The position numbers and the translations under genes were made by a program. The notes beneath the pieces were generated by a model. The model ran no database searches and was not told the DNA's origin. It saw only the letters and a program-made list of their open reading frames with translations. Shown piece by piece: positions 1 through 10,259 of a stretch of 64,000 nt of DNA. Source of the stretch: Hydractinia symbiolongicarpus (lineage: Eukaryota > Cnidaria > Hydrozoa > Anthoathecata > Hydractiniidae); contig NC_079877.1 in assembly GCF_029227915.1 (NCBI RefSeq), positions 25,509,851-25,573,850 of the forward strand, written 5' to 3'. Position 1 is the stretch's first letter; each line of letters begins with the position of its first letter.

Positions 1-705
1 AACAGGAACAACCATTTCGTAAATTTTAGCAGCAGCATCAAAAAGGGTCTCATTTTTGAGAGTAAGCTCAATCTGCTTGATGCCTTCTTGTGCAACTTAT
101 CAAAGTTATTGCTCATTGTTAATGAAGGGTCTAATTCGTTTCCAAGATAACAAATGTGATTGTATGATTTATGTCATGGTCATCCAAGGTGATTTTTAGA
201 GATTTTGTCCCAATAGGCTTGACTGTACCAAATGGCATTGTTTCTGTCCTTCCTTTTTTGAGATTGAATATTAATTCATTGTTGTCAAAATATTTCTTTA
301 AAGCATTCATTTCATCAACTTGAGCTAGAGAAAAACACCACGGTATCGTCAGCATACTAAATACATTTTGCCTTCGATAGATGTTCGGGAAAGTCGTTGT
401 AAAATATTAGGTAGATCAACGGTCCTAATATTGACCCCTGAGGAACTACACTATAAACATTTGACTTTGGTGAACACTGCCTGCCAATCATAACATATTG
501 CAACTGACAATAGAAGTACTTGGTAAACCACCTCAACTCCACGTCTAAAACACCATACGAAGCAAGCTTTTTAATAATAAGATCGTGATTTATAGTATCA
601 AAAGCTTTACTAAAGTCTAGAAATATTGCACCGGTCAACATGTGGATCTGTTTGCCCGATATCCAAGCTGACAATCACTTAAAAGATTGTTACTTTACCA
701 AATTT
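1..705 (-). pseudogene. Degenerate non-LTR (LINE) reverse transcriptase fragment
   Basis: Read on the minus strand from about 705 down to the window edge, this encodes pieces of a LINE-type reverse transcriptase. Positions 674-357 carry the palm motif FLDFSKAFDTINHDL with its catalytic Asp, then VPQGSILGPL (RT motif B). The YADD catalytic box is present at 345-356, but in a different frame from the flanking pieces, so there is a frameshift just after it. Positions 355-131 continue with thumb-like sequence (KKYFDNNELIFNLKKGRTE). Near 110-30 there is SRLSLLSKMRPFL, again followed by a frameshift. The order of motifs is correct, but at least two frameshifts make it non-functional. The 5' part (endonuclease, N-terminal RT) is missing and the 3' part runs off the window. 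The exact clade (CR1/Jockey/RTE-like) cannot be decided from this piece. Confidence 0.85.
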
Positions 706-1521
706 GTAAACTGCGTACACACGCCTTTTCAAGAAGCTTTGATAAAATCGTAGCACAGATATGGGTTGGTAATTTTCTACAAATGATGTGTTACATCAAA
801 TTCAAAGTACCTTCTCATAGCTTCTAACTTCATTTTTTAAATTCTGCTTTAATTCTTTACCTGGACTTTTCTTTCTTTTTCAAAATGCTTTTTGAACCAC
901 TTTACCCTTTAACGTTTTGAACTTTTTTCAAGACGAATGAACCATTGCATATTTTTTTTGTGTATCAAGGGTTACCCTTTTTTGAAAGTCAACCGTTAAA
1001 ATTATTTAAGCAAATCAAATAGAGTCATTTTATTCAGGTGACGTAAACAAAGTAAAACTTCAAAGAAAATTTTGGTGACTAAAGAATAATAAAGACAATC
1101 ACTTTGCTTTTCAGACAGAAGTGCACAATATCAAGCCGAGTTCCCAAGTTTATTCTCATCTAATTTATTGTGCAGTAAAATTATGCGTTCACACTGAACT
1201 GTACAACTGTTCTAAAACGAAGTTAAAGAACAGAAATGTTTGTTAGCACTCAATAACCTTATATTGGCTATACTCTTTACTAGCACACTTGCAGTGCTAG
1301 TATTGGTTACAGGCCTATCAATAAGGGAAGAGCAATTGCTCTTGCTCACGCAAAGGCTTGTCCTATTTTGAGAAATGAGATCCGCTGAGCCATTAATTGT
1401 TTCTCCAATTCCAAAAAAAGGTTTTCTGGCTGAGCAATATCAATTCATCTCACATGGAAATCAATGTTCCCTTTCTTATTATTTACAGTAACAAGGTGAT
1501 AAATATGCGTTTATATTCTTA
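706..1521. other. Non-coding stretch, no gene recognised
   Basis: AT-rich sequence with no long open frame and no recognised motif. A short segment near 1285 (TTGCAGTGCTAGTATTGG) recurs near 58510, suggesting a dispersed repeat of unknown type. Confidence 0.4.
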
Positions 1522-1575
1522 CTAGTAGATTAGGCCCGTGGAAAAATCCACTTAGGCAGAAAAACAATTGAAAAG
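1522..1575 (-). mobile_element. Helitron-like 3' terminus
   Basis: On the minus strand the sequence reads GTGGATTTTTCCAC (a hairpin) then a short spacer ending in CTAG followed by T. This is the layout of a Helitron 3' end: a subterminal hairpin about 10-15 nt before CTAG. The same end recurs at 5789, 16689, 24856 and 51698. The element body would lie to the right (from 1576 on) and is degenerate. Confidence 0.55.
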
Positions 1576-1821
1576 TTCTGTCATTTGAATTTTGATGACA
1601 TCAGCAAATATTTCAGTATGTTGAATATGCCTTTTACTAAAAAAAATAATCTGAAAATGCATAAAAAGAAAGTATATAAGTCATAATTTAACAAAAAAGT
1701 TCTTAAAATCTAACACAAAATATCAAATGTCAAATCGCAAATAATCCTCCCAACAAAACTTCAGACGAAATATGAAAAACAACGTCATGCAAGGTGTAAA
1801 ATCTAGTTAGCAGAAAGTTAC

Positions 1822-3150
1822 AACATTGACAGTCACAACCCAGACAGAAATAACACATCTAAAATATGTATACATCTTATTATGTGATTATGTGGAAAAC
1901 CTTCAATATTTTAATCTGAAATGTCGAAAAGAAAGGCTTGCAACAGTCAGCACAGATCTATGAAATAAGTTCTTTATGCATTTTAACCCTATTCGGTCCA
2001 GGGTTTTTCGAACATACTATAACCGGGGATTCCGCCCCCCCCCTCAATAACTTTTCATAGGATTGTTCAAATTGAATCAAGCTTGGCACACCTATAGTAC
2101 ATCACAAAAGGAACAAAATGGTGGCAATAAATTTTTGCTTGCGTCAGCACATTTTCTGTGATGTCATCAGAAGTTTAAAAATTGTTAAAAATGCCACTAT
2201 CTGCTTAAAATATAATTACTTTTGTTCTAGAGCGAATTTTCTGTTTGAAGTTTCTGAAAGCTAAATAAAATGTTATTTAACATATTGTCCTGTTTTTACA
2301 TGGATCGGATAAAAAATTGCCTGAAAATCCTAGGATAATCCTAACAGGAGTTATTATATTTTCCTCATTATAAGGATTTCATAGAGATTTTTAGGGGTAG
2401 TTTCGAGTAATGGCCGATATCAAAGCCTCTGAAAGGTATGGGACCTAAAAATTTAGCATGCAGGTGTCTAATAGATAAATGTTGAAACTCAGTAAGTATC
2501 ATAGCCATATAACAAAAACAATCAGGGGAGAGGGGAGGGGCAGATTCTGCCAAATAGGGTTAAACACCAATAAACAAAAAGTTAAACTTTGAAAAATCAT
2601 TTATTCGGTTGCATACCATCATCTCCCACAAAAATATGCACAAAATGTAAAAATTAACCGGTTAATAAAACAATTTTTTTGTCTAATGATCCGTACTGAC
2701 TTTACCAAACATTTTAAACTGAAATTGCATATGGTCCTTCCTCACATATTTATTCCCGTAATTACATTACTTACAGTTAGTTTAAAGTTTAAAAAAAGTT
2801 TATAAAACAAAATATAAAAAAAAATCCTACTTACACAACAGCTCAGTCTAATTGTACAAGCATTTGTTCTTTCAGTATTTTGCATGTGGTCTTTTTCCAC
2901 AAAAGTTTACACAGCATTTAAAAACAACAGTTTGCAACACAAACAATATAATCGGCAACCATACTATTCTCTGCTGAGAAATTTTAACCACAAATGTAAA
3001 AAACCCAGGTAAATTTCCCAAAAAATGTCAGCAACCTTTGTAAAAATATCAACCACTCCCTTGTAAAAATATATAACCTGGTAATTTACATGTGATCTCA
3101 CAGAAGTTTAACAGGATGTCAACAACAAAACAAAACTTACTCCAAATAAG
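1822..3150. repeat. Dispersed repeat, inverted relative to 8220-8800
   Basis: Several blocks here match, as reverse complement, blocks in 8220-8800 in collinear order. Examples are the CATTTATTCGGTTGCATACC block near 2597, the CATGTGGTCTTTTTCCACA block near 2884 and the AACCTGGTAATTTACATG block near 3074. The left copy is interrupted by the MITE at 1987-2559, while the right copy has no MITE, so the right copy acts as a pre-insertion comparison. It is probably the body of a non-autonomous element. No coding potential seen. Confidence 0.6.
1987..2559. mobile_element. piggyBac-like MITE with TTAA target duplication
   Basis: The element begins CCCTATTCGG and ends CCAAATAGGG, an inverted terminal repeat of 10 bp with one mismatch. 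It is flanked on both sides by TTAA (1983-1986 and 2560-2563). TTAA duplication with CCY...RGG ends is the piggyBac superfamily signature. No transposase is encoded, so it is non-autonomous. Related copies lie at 14208-14545 (internal similarity to 2340-2560), 16498-16600 (left end) and 23320-23336 and 51235-51243 (right ends). Confidence 0.8.
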
Positions 3151-4385
3151 GCACATACTTTAGTTTTACAAAATCACTCCTCTTAAAGTAAAATTTTTCC
3201 TCACACTACCCTTAAAGTTTAATAAGTCTTTGAAAGATTTTGTGGCTTGTTACATCATAATTCGTGCTCAAATAAGATCCCTAAATTTGACTACTAAGGT
3301 GGATTTAAATAGCTGAAAGAGGAATAACAACATTAATCATCAGTTAGCTAGCTAGGTTTAGGGAGCTTGAAGGTAACATTAGATAAGACTCCATTACATA
3401 AAAACATAACGTCTAAAAATATCTAAAAAGTTCTTATTATTTATGAATCCAAATCTACTTTAAACCGAAGCTTTCATTTTCTACTTCTAACTTTTCTTTG
3501 CTACTTCTAGCTCCACTCTTCACTTTCGAAGTAACTTCTTGTGGCTTCTGACTTCACTTTTGTACTTCTATGTTCACATAAAATATATATAAAAAAGAAC
3601 AGAGTGTAAAACCAATTGGCAAATTTTTTAGGCTAATTAGTCAAATTAGAAATGCAAAAACAAAGTTTTAGTCATAATTCATGTTAAAACAACAACAATC
3701 AATTTAACAGTTCATTTTGCGTCAATTTTTGCACTAAATTTGCAACACAAAATACAAATTCTAAATAATTCCTATGATTTTCCTCAGAAGTTTAATCAAA
3801 AATATAAAAGATGAGAGGTGAACGACAAAATCAAAGTTTGCAGAATTTAATTATTTTGGTATATATATGTCTCTTAATATATGCCCTTTATAAAAATATT
3901 TCAATCCAAAATGTGAAAAAGAAAAACAGTTTGCAACAACATCAGTTATTCTGATGATATTGCATACACTTTTTCTCCACAAAAGTGTAAAAAAAGAATG
4001 GTTCTAGGAAATACTTCTGATTCAACAAAAATCAGTATTTGTATCTTGTGCTCATTAAATATTATCCAAAATTTCAAAAAACTGCGATTTGGAACGCATC
4101 AAACTTTAAATAGAGAGGGATCAGTCATTTCGGTATGTTGTACAGAGTCCTGCCTGGTAAGAATTTATACAAAATATAAAAAAACAGTTTTTTTGGTGTT
4201 GTACTCCCACAAAAAAAGTTAAAACTTTTCTTAATTAAGACAAAATGTCATAAACAAAAACATTTTAGTCAGAACATCTAGAACAACAAAAATCACAACA
4301 CTTAAGGTACCAACCAGAACTACATGTTAAATAAAAATCGTTTCATCATATTGCATGTTAACTGATGTATATAAGTTTAGTTACA
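3151..4385. other. AT-rich repeat-derived stretch, no gene recognised
   Basis: Contains many short recurring A-rich phrases (AAAATGTGAAAA, TTTGCAACAC) and TAGCTAGC palindromes. The open frames present are short and show no recognisable protein features. Confidence 0.4.
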
Positions 4386-4387
4386 CA

Positions 4388-4480
4388 AAATGTGAAAAAG
4401 ACATTATTTACATACACGAAATGTGAAAACAACATTATTTGCATACAAAAAATGTGAAAAAAACATTATTTGCTTAAAAA
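4388..4480. repeat. Tandem repeat, three 31-bp copies
   Basis: Three consecutive copies of a 31-bp unit starting AAATGTGAAAA and containing ACATTATTTGCATAC, at 4388, 4419 and 4450, with a few substitutions. Confidence 0.75.
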
Positions 4481-4924
4481 CAGTCCTTAAACTCTTCTTA
4501 AATATTATGTAATACTTTTTTAAAAGTTGTTGTGGCTTGTTAATTTAAGCCTAAAATGTCAAATGAAATAAGTTACAGTCACATTCTTAGCAAAGACCAC
4601 TAAGATAACACTACGGTAGCTAGCTTAGCTACATGTAAAAAGCAACATAAAACTGAAGCAAACATAAGCTAGCTACAGCAGCTAATAGCTGGTCAAAGAA
4701 CATGGCTACATATTTACAAAGTCTGAGCTAGCTAGCTATTAGGTTGTTGTTGGTGTGGTTGGTTTTATGATGCTAGCTAACAAACATGTCTTGCATCAAT
4801 AATATCATCAAAACTGAAAAAAAACATAAACAAACCTTACAGAAACCTTTCTATACTTCATTTATATACCATGCCCCTTTTTAAATGCTTTTGTAAAGAT
4901 TTATTTTTAAGGAAAGAGTAGAAA

Positions 4925-5482
4925 TTGCTTAAAAAGAACAGCCATCTTTTTTGCAAACACAATTTCTGTTACTTTGTGCTAGAACTTCATTTAACAAACC
5001 ACACAAAACTTGCAGCTTTTCACGACAAAGAAGACATATATTTTACGGTAACATCAAAGATTTTTGAAAGGCAACACAAGATCAAATGCATTCTTACCTC
5101 TAAAGACTCCCTAAGAAGCACTTTGTCTAAACCAAAAGACAAAATAAACCTGGAAGAACAAAGCAATGTTGTTTACGAAATCCCGTGTAAAGATTGTGAT
5201 GCAGTGTATATAGGCGAAACAAAAAGAAAGTTTAAGCAACGAGTACAAGAACATATGCGCGCAGTGAGAAACGGAGATTTGAAGAAAAACGAAATTGTGG
5301 ACTACAGCTGGTGCAGAAGTCATCAGTTTAATTGGGATGAGAAGAAAATCATTGACAGAGAATCCAGAACAACGGCCAGGAAGATTAAAGAAACCATCAA
5401 CAGTGTGGAACGTAACAAACACATAAACAGCATCTCGTATCAACTTTCTGAGATTTGGTTACCAGCCCTACAGAAAAAGTAG
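4925..5482 (+). pseudogene. Penelope-like retroelement GIY-YIG endonuclease, 5'-truncated
   Basis: An open frame of 185 codons whose C-terminal ~110 residues match the GIY-YIG endonuclease of Penelope-like elements (PLEs). VVYEIPCKDC leads into the AVYIGET box (the YIG part of GIY-YIG), followed by the Arg-containing helix KFKQRVQEH and, about 60 residues later, ARKIKETI, where the family's catalytic Glu lies. A Cys-x2-Cys pair in the linker is also typical. The reverse transcriptase that should precede it is absent; the sequence before about residue 50 is unremarkable. The piece is best read as a 5'-truncated PLE insertion, a common fate of such elements, not a host gene. A hammerhead-like motif lies 127 bp past the stop, as expected for PLE flanking repeats. 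Confidence 0.85.
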
Positions 5483-5608
5483 TTACCTACATCCAGGTCC
5501 GAAAATGTTAATTACCGTAATTAACTGTAATTATCATCTCGTTTCTAATTGCTTAATTTTTATGAATTTCAATCCTCTGCAATTATATAAATACATGCGC
5601 AACACCCT

Positions 5609-5660
5609 TTTACTTTGCCCGATGATGGGAGAAGGATCTCCCGAAACGTCGCCTACTAAA
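5609..5660 (+). ncRNA. Hammerhead-ribozyme-like motif of the PLE (stem-III-less variant)
   Basis: The core reads CCGATGA, then a strong stem II (GGGAGA/TCTCCC with an AGGA loop), then GAAACGTC. In hammerhead numbering, GAA is followed by AC-GU, a self-complementary 4-nt stem III with no loop, and the cleavage-site C. Short hammerheads without a closed stem III are known from PLEs and are reported to work as dimers. A possible stem I uses TTTA (5609-5612) with TAAA (5657-5660) and GC with GC beside the core. Oddity: the usual CUGAUGA has C at the U4 position here, which may impair activity. Confidence 0.6.
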
Positions 5661-5689
5661 CTATCATGTTCAAGAAATGATAAACTTTC

Positions 5690-5788
5690 CACAGTAATCA
5701 AGGATTTTTTTCGGCAACATCAAAGGAAAATGAACATATCCACTTTGCCTGTTACAAACAGACACAGTCTCTGTATTATTATAAGAGA
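5690..5788 (-). mobile_element. Helitron-like 5' end fragment
   Basis: On the minus strand this starts TCTCTTATAATAATACAGAG and continues with GTAACAGGCAAAGTGGAT, matching the 5' ends of the elements at 12021 and 51254 and an internal block near 24190. The 5' terminal TC directly abuts the CTAG 3' terminus of the next element at 5789. Confidence 0.55.
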
Positions 5789-5924
5789 CTAGTCGTTAGC
5801 CCGTAGAAAATCCACGGGTTTGCCCGTCCTTTTTATACCGCATTGCGTGCTTCTCGCTATTGCGCAGCTAAGCTACCATTTTGCGTGACAGACAGACAGA
5901 CGTATACAGGCATTATAATATAGA
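5789..5924 (-). mobile_element. 136-bp mini-Helitron
   Basis: On the minus strand it starts TCTATATTATAATGCC, carries a GTCTGTCTGTCTGTC tract, and ends with the hairpin CCCGTGGATTTTCTACGGG, a short spacer and CTAG. TC at the 5' end, a subterminal hairpin and CTAG at the 3' end are Helitron hallmarks. A flanking T sits at 5925 (plus strand). It is non-autonomous, with no Rep or helicase. Confidence 0.7.
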
Positions 5925-5925
5925 T

Positions 5926-5990
5926 TACGGAGTTTCATACTGCGCAGGTCTGCGCGCTAACGAAGCGCTTTGTAGGGACAAAGTTTTGGC
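5926..5990 (+). repeat. Dispersed repeat shared with 7914-7985
   Basis: The block TTACGGAGTTTCATACTGCG through CTTTGTAGGGACAAA recurs with substitutions at 7914-7985, in the same orientation. Confidence 0.6.
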
Positions 5991-7913
5991 TTGTTTTCAT
6001 TTGTCTCAATGACCCAAATAATTTTCATGGTAAGGTTTTTTACAACTATTCTGGTTAGTGCTCCGAGAAGAGGCAGAAATGCAAAATCCTGCCTGATGTT
6101 TCTTCAACTAATGTTGTACTTTAACTGACATTTGGCTTTTTAATAACACGTTTAAATGGTGTTGCTAACCCTCTTTGTGGTGTATTGACATGGCTAAGAT
6201 GTTGGAATCGAAAAAAACTTAAATTACTGACTTTTATAGAGAGGCAAGAGGGACAAGCTATATGCCACAATATACCAAACATTTTGTGTTGTGTTGTGAG
6301 GAATAAAGTAATGGTTAAAAAGAAACACTGTTCTATCATCAGTGCACTTTGGCAAGAAGAAATAAAAATTACAGCTAGCTATAGAAAGACTTAAGAGGAA
6401 GTTTTTTTACAGTAAGCTATAGCTAGCTAGCTATATATGGATCCGCAAGTTTGACATGGATTAACGTGGAAGAGCATTTAATAAAGGATTTATTTACAAA
6501 GTATAGCTAACTAGTTATATAAAAAAGAGCACAGATAAAATCGATTGAAAATAAAATGCACAATTCAATGATATAATGACTGGCTTTGACTTTTCGTTAG
6601 AAATTATTGTATATAAATATTACATAACTAGCTAGGAAGGGATATATTAGCATGTTACACTGTATTACTGTGTTCTTAATTTTGGTAAAATGCAAGAATA
6701 AATTTAGGCAAGGCCCACTTTTACAATTTTGTGATAACTATAGTAATTTTTGTACATTGACATGGAAAAAATTGGCAACCGAAAATATTTGACGAAAACA
6801 GTTAAAGTCACTAAATTTGTTATTTTCCATTAAATTTGTTTATACCACAGTATATTATTTTATTTTATATTTCGCAGCAGTCGAAACTTTGTACTTTACA
6901 GATTAAAATTATTCCAATGCAAAATTGAGGTGTAGCAATTTTTAAGGCTAAGTTTGTGTTCAAACTGCACTGTTTAATGTTTTTTGAAGTTGAGTGATAT
7001 TAGAAATAACTTTTTATGATCTATTTTTAGCATCTGGGCTTAGCATCTTGCCCTCCTACATATCTAAGGAATAAGGCTACGATATGTATGAGTGATCCAG
7101 TGTGACCCCTAGCTAACAAAAACTACGAGACAGATACAGCCAGCTTTTTGACAATTTTTAATTTGGTTTATAAAAAATGTAGGTAGCTCCGCCCTGGTTT
7201 GTTAAATAAAGTTTCTAAAAACACAAAATAAGAAATTTTAGAATTGTTTTTTTTATATTATAGCTAGCTAGGTATCTGTTTAATGAGCATGAAACTATTA
7301 GTTTAGAAAAAAACCCATTGTTTTCTTTACTTGTGTTTAATGAGCTACATTATTTTGGCTGTACTAGTAGCTATATAAATCTTGTATGACATAACTAGCA
7401 ATTCCTCTTTGATCAGCACTGTGGTATTTTTAAGACAATATTAAAACTTGTGATGTAACTAGCTTCCAAAATAAGGTTTCTTTCTCTTTTGACTGCTAAT
7501 TTTTCATGATGAGTGTACCCCACAACTTGAAGCAATTAAATTAATAACCAAGTTTAGGTCTTGAACTTTCATAATATACAATCTTATGTCACTACTGAGT
7601 ATCCTTCAAATAATTGTAAAATCGCAAATCGCACCAGTTTAAAAAGTGAAAATACAAAGGAAAAAGTGAATAATTCTCTGCCTACTGCATGTTTTTCTTA
7701 GCAAATGCCTTACGTACGATGGCCCCTATGGTCCACTTCCCTTCTTACTTAAAACACTTCTCTTTTTTCCTCTGAAATCTTCTCTTCCGTTCGAAACACT
7801 TCTCTTCGAAAGTGAGAAACACTTTTCTTCCATGAACTCAAAAAATTCCCAGACCTAATTCCGGTCCGGAATATTAATAAAGCTAGATTTGCTAACTCAC
7901 GTTTTTTGAATAA
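5991..7913. other. AT-rich non-coding stretch
   Basis: No gene recognised. Open frames near 6121-6394 overlap on both strands, are short, and lack splice context or family motifs. TAGCTAGC palindromes recur near 6424 and 7262. Confidence 0.4.
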
Positions 7914-7985
7914 ATTACGGAGTTTTATACCTTGCAGGTCTGGGTGCTAGAGAAGCCCTTTGTAGGGTAGGAGACAAAACTGACT
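7914..7985 (+). repeat. Second copy of the dispersed repeat at 5926-5990
   Basis: Matches TTACGGAGTTT...GCAGGTCTG...CTTTGTAGGG in the same order as the first copy. Confidence 0.55.
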
Positions 7986-8219
7986 AATTGATTATTATTG
8001 CATCATTTGTTATCTTTGTCACATTTGGAAATCAAAAACTTCATTCTCTCTGAACACAATGTGGCATTACTATACTAAGTTTTAAGAAATTAGGCCAATT
8101 TGCTTTGAAATGAAAAAGTATTTTTATGCGCATAGACTAAATTCTTTTAATATTTCCTGTAACTTTTACATCTGACCACGTGCAATATGACAAGTGGAAT
8201 AAATTTTTTCAGAATTTAA

Positions 8220-8800
8220 AGCGTGTTTGTTAAGTTTTTTTTTATTGTTTTGTTTCTGACATCCTGGTAAAATTTTGTTAGCCTACATGTAAAATGCCAG
8301 GTTATTTTTACAGGGGGTTGTAGACATGATTGGAAATGCACTTGGGTTTATGTAGCACGGTTGTTCGTGTTTTTGTTTGTGTTGCAAACTGCTGTTTTTT
8401 TTGTGTGTAAACTTTTGTGGGAAAAAGACCACATGCAATATATATACTGATAAAACAAATTTTTGTGGAATTGAACTCCACTGAAGGCTATTGTGTAAAC
8501 TTATAGCTTTTTTATATCTTTGTTGATTCAAAATTTACTGCTTTTTTATTTTTTACATTTACGTTTAAAATGGTTAGTAAAGGTCACTACAGATCGTCAT
8601 ACTAAGAAGAGAAAAAATTGCGTTCTTAACTGGTTATTTTTACATTTTTGGGGACAGGATGGTATGCAACCGAATAAATGATTTTCCAGATAAGTTTGTT
8701 TTCTGACACTTCAGATTGAAGGTTTTCAACATAATCAAACGTAATCACTTTATAAGATGTGAATATTTGAGATGTGTTCTTTCTGAATTTGTTATTGTTG
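8220..8800. repeat. Inverted copy of the repeat at 1822-3150
   Basis: Reverse-complement blocks run collinearly with 1822-3150, for example GGTATGCAACCGAATAAATG near 8660 and AAAGACCACATGCAATA near 8425. It lacks the piggyBac-like MITE found in the left copy. The frames inside are not credible genes. Confidence 0.6.
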
Positions 8801-8879
8801 GTGTTGTAATTTTGACTAGCTTTACACTATGAAAGCAACGTATCATCAAATTTCAAAAAAAATATGTGTATAGACGGCT

Positions 8880-9185
8880 CCTGGGGGACGTTATCAAAAT
8901 ACAAGTTAGCATTCTCTTTTCCAATGTACTCCTGCCTAAGTGGATTTTACAGTGCAAATTTCTAAAGAAGATTTTTTTTAAAACACATATCTCCTTATGC
9001 GTTTGCAAACACATATGATCCTATACATTATTTGTTATCAGCGTTTCAATCTATATGCATCACAGGCAACAGATATATAAACTACATTTTGGCAATTTTT
9101 TTGTATATGCACTGTTGACGTTAGCAAAACCTGCAAAACAAACTAATCTTCTGACAGAGTGGATTCTTCCACAGGCCTTATAGAA
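8880..9185 (+). repeat. Helitron-like interior/3' region, shared with 24480-24856
   Basis: Contains ATATCTCCTTATGCGTTTGC, GATCCTATACATTATTTG, TTTTTTTGTATATGCACTG and a degenerate GTGGATTCTTCCACAGGCC hairpin, all in the order seen at 24640-24845. The CTAG terminus is lost here. Confidence 0.55.
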
Positions 9186-9924
9186 TAAAAATATAATCTG
9201 AACAAAGTCAATACTTATGACCTTACTTCACTTACGTGATTTATTTTTTTCTTTAGTAACGATTTCCTTACTCTCTCTAACAATTCTGGAGATCAATTTT
9301 TCTTCTGTGTTGAATGTTATTTTAATCTATTTATATATTTGCAATCAAATTGAGCATGTATGTAATGGAGCAGTATGGCAGGTACTATTTTTAGGTGTTA
9401 TTGGCATGTATTTCACAACCTAGTGCCCAGGACTAAATTAATAAATGCTGTTAAAATTAAGTTTAAATGATATTCTTATTTCTTTTCTTTTTTATATTTG
9501 TTACTTTTAAACCACAATGTAAAAAAATAAAAAATACAATTAATATTCATTTTATCATGCACACTGATTGCTGAAATATAAATAGATAATAAAATTCTAT
9601 AAACGGGTCTGACAGACAACTGTGATAATTATTTTGTTCATTTTTATGTCAAGAAAACTTAGATTTACATAAAAAGAAACATTCTAGATGACATTGTAGT
9701 GCGTTTTGAATAAGTTTCTGAAATAAAAAAGGAGCTACAGATTGAAAAACAAAACACTTTGGTAAATTAAAAAAATTAAGCAAATCTATATATCTAATGT
9801 TTTTTATATACTGTTTTTACAATATAAAAATTAATTTAGTGACAGTGCGTGACAGTAAGTTTTATTAGATTTATAATTTTTATTCTTTTATTTAAAAAGA
9901 ATGTAAAACAAACACCTTATAACC
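9186..9924. other. AT-rich non-coding stretch upstream of the transposase-like gene
   Basis: No gene recognised. A 68-codon frame at 9217-9423 is hydrophobic and compositionally AT-driven, with no supporting context. Confidence 0.4.
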
Positions 9925-10127
9925 TTGAAACGATTTAAAATAAATATACTGAAGCGATCATAATGATTTTATGGTATGTGAAACAATTTCCAGTAAATAT
10001 AATAAAACAATCTTGAAACAGTTGTTTTTAATGAAACGATTAACAAAATAGTGAAACGATTTTCATACGATTTAAAAAGATTAAACAATGAAACGATATG
10101 AAATGATTTTTTTGAAGAAACGATCCC
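9925..10127 (+). promoter_or_regulatory. Cluster of GAAACGAT motifs
   Basis: Five exact GAAACGAT copies (near 9926, 10033, 10052, 10090, 10117) and at least three near-copies (GAAGCGAT, GAAACAAT, ATACGATT) occur in 200 bp, all in the same orientation, ending about 130 bp before the transposase-like coding start. Motif clusters like this near an element end can be transposase-binding subterminal repeats; promoter elements are an alternative. I saw no matching cluster past the 3' end of the gene. Confidence 0.4.
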
Positions 10128-10259
10128 TAAGAACATTTCCTTTGACAATGCTGTATTTTTGTGTGTCAAAGTTTACTGAAAAGATTTGCATATTTCCTTG
10201 TTTCTTTGGCTGCGAAAGTGTGATGGCTGTCTATATTGATTTCTTTTTTAGGTATCAAT

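Noticed and set aside
6121-6394. Overlapping frames on both strands as a gene
   Set aside because: Short, mutually overlapping, AT-driven, no motif, no splice context.
3346-7275. Recurrent TAGCTAGCTAGC tracts as a regulatory code
   Set aside because: Simple self-complementary tetranucleotide repeats, scattered with no consistent spacing or partner feature.
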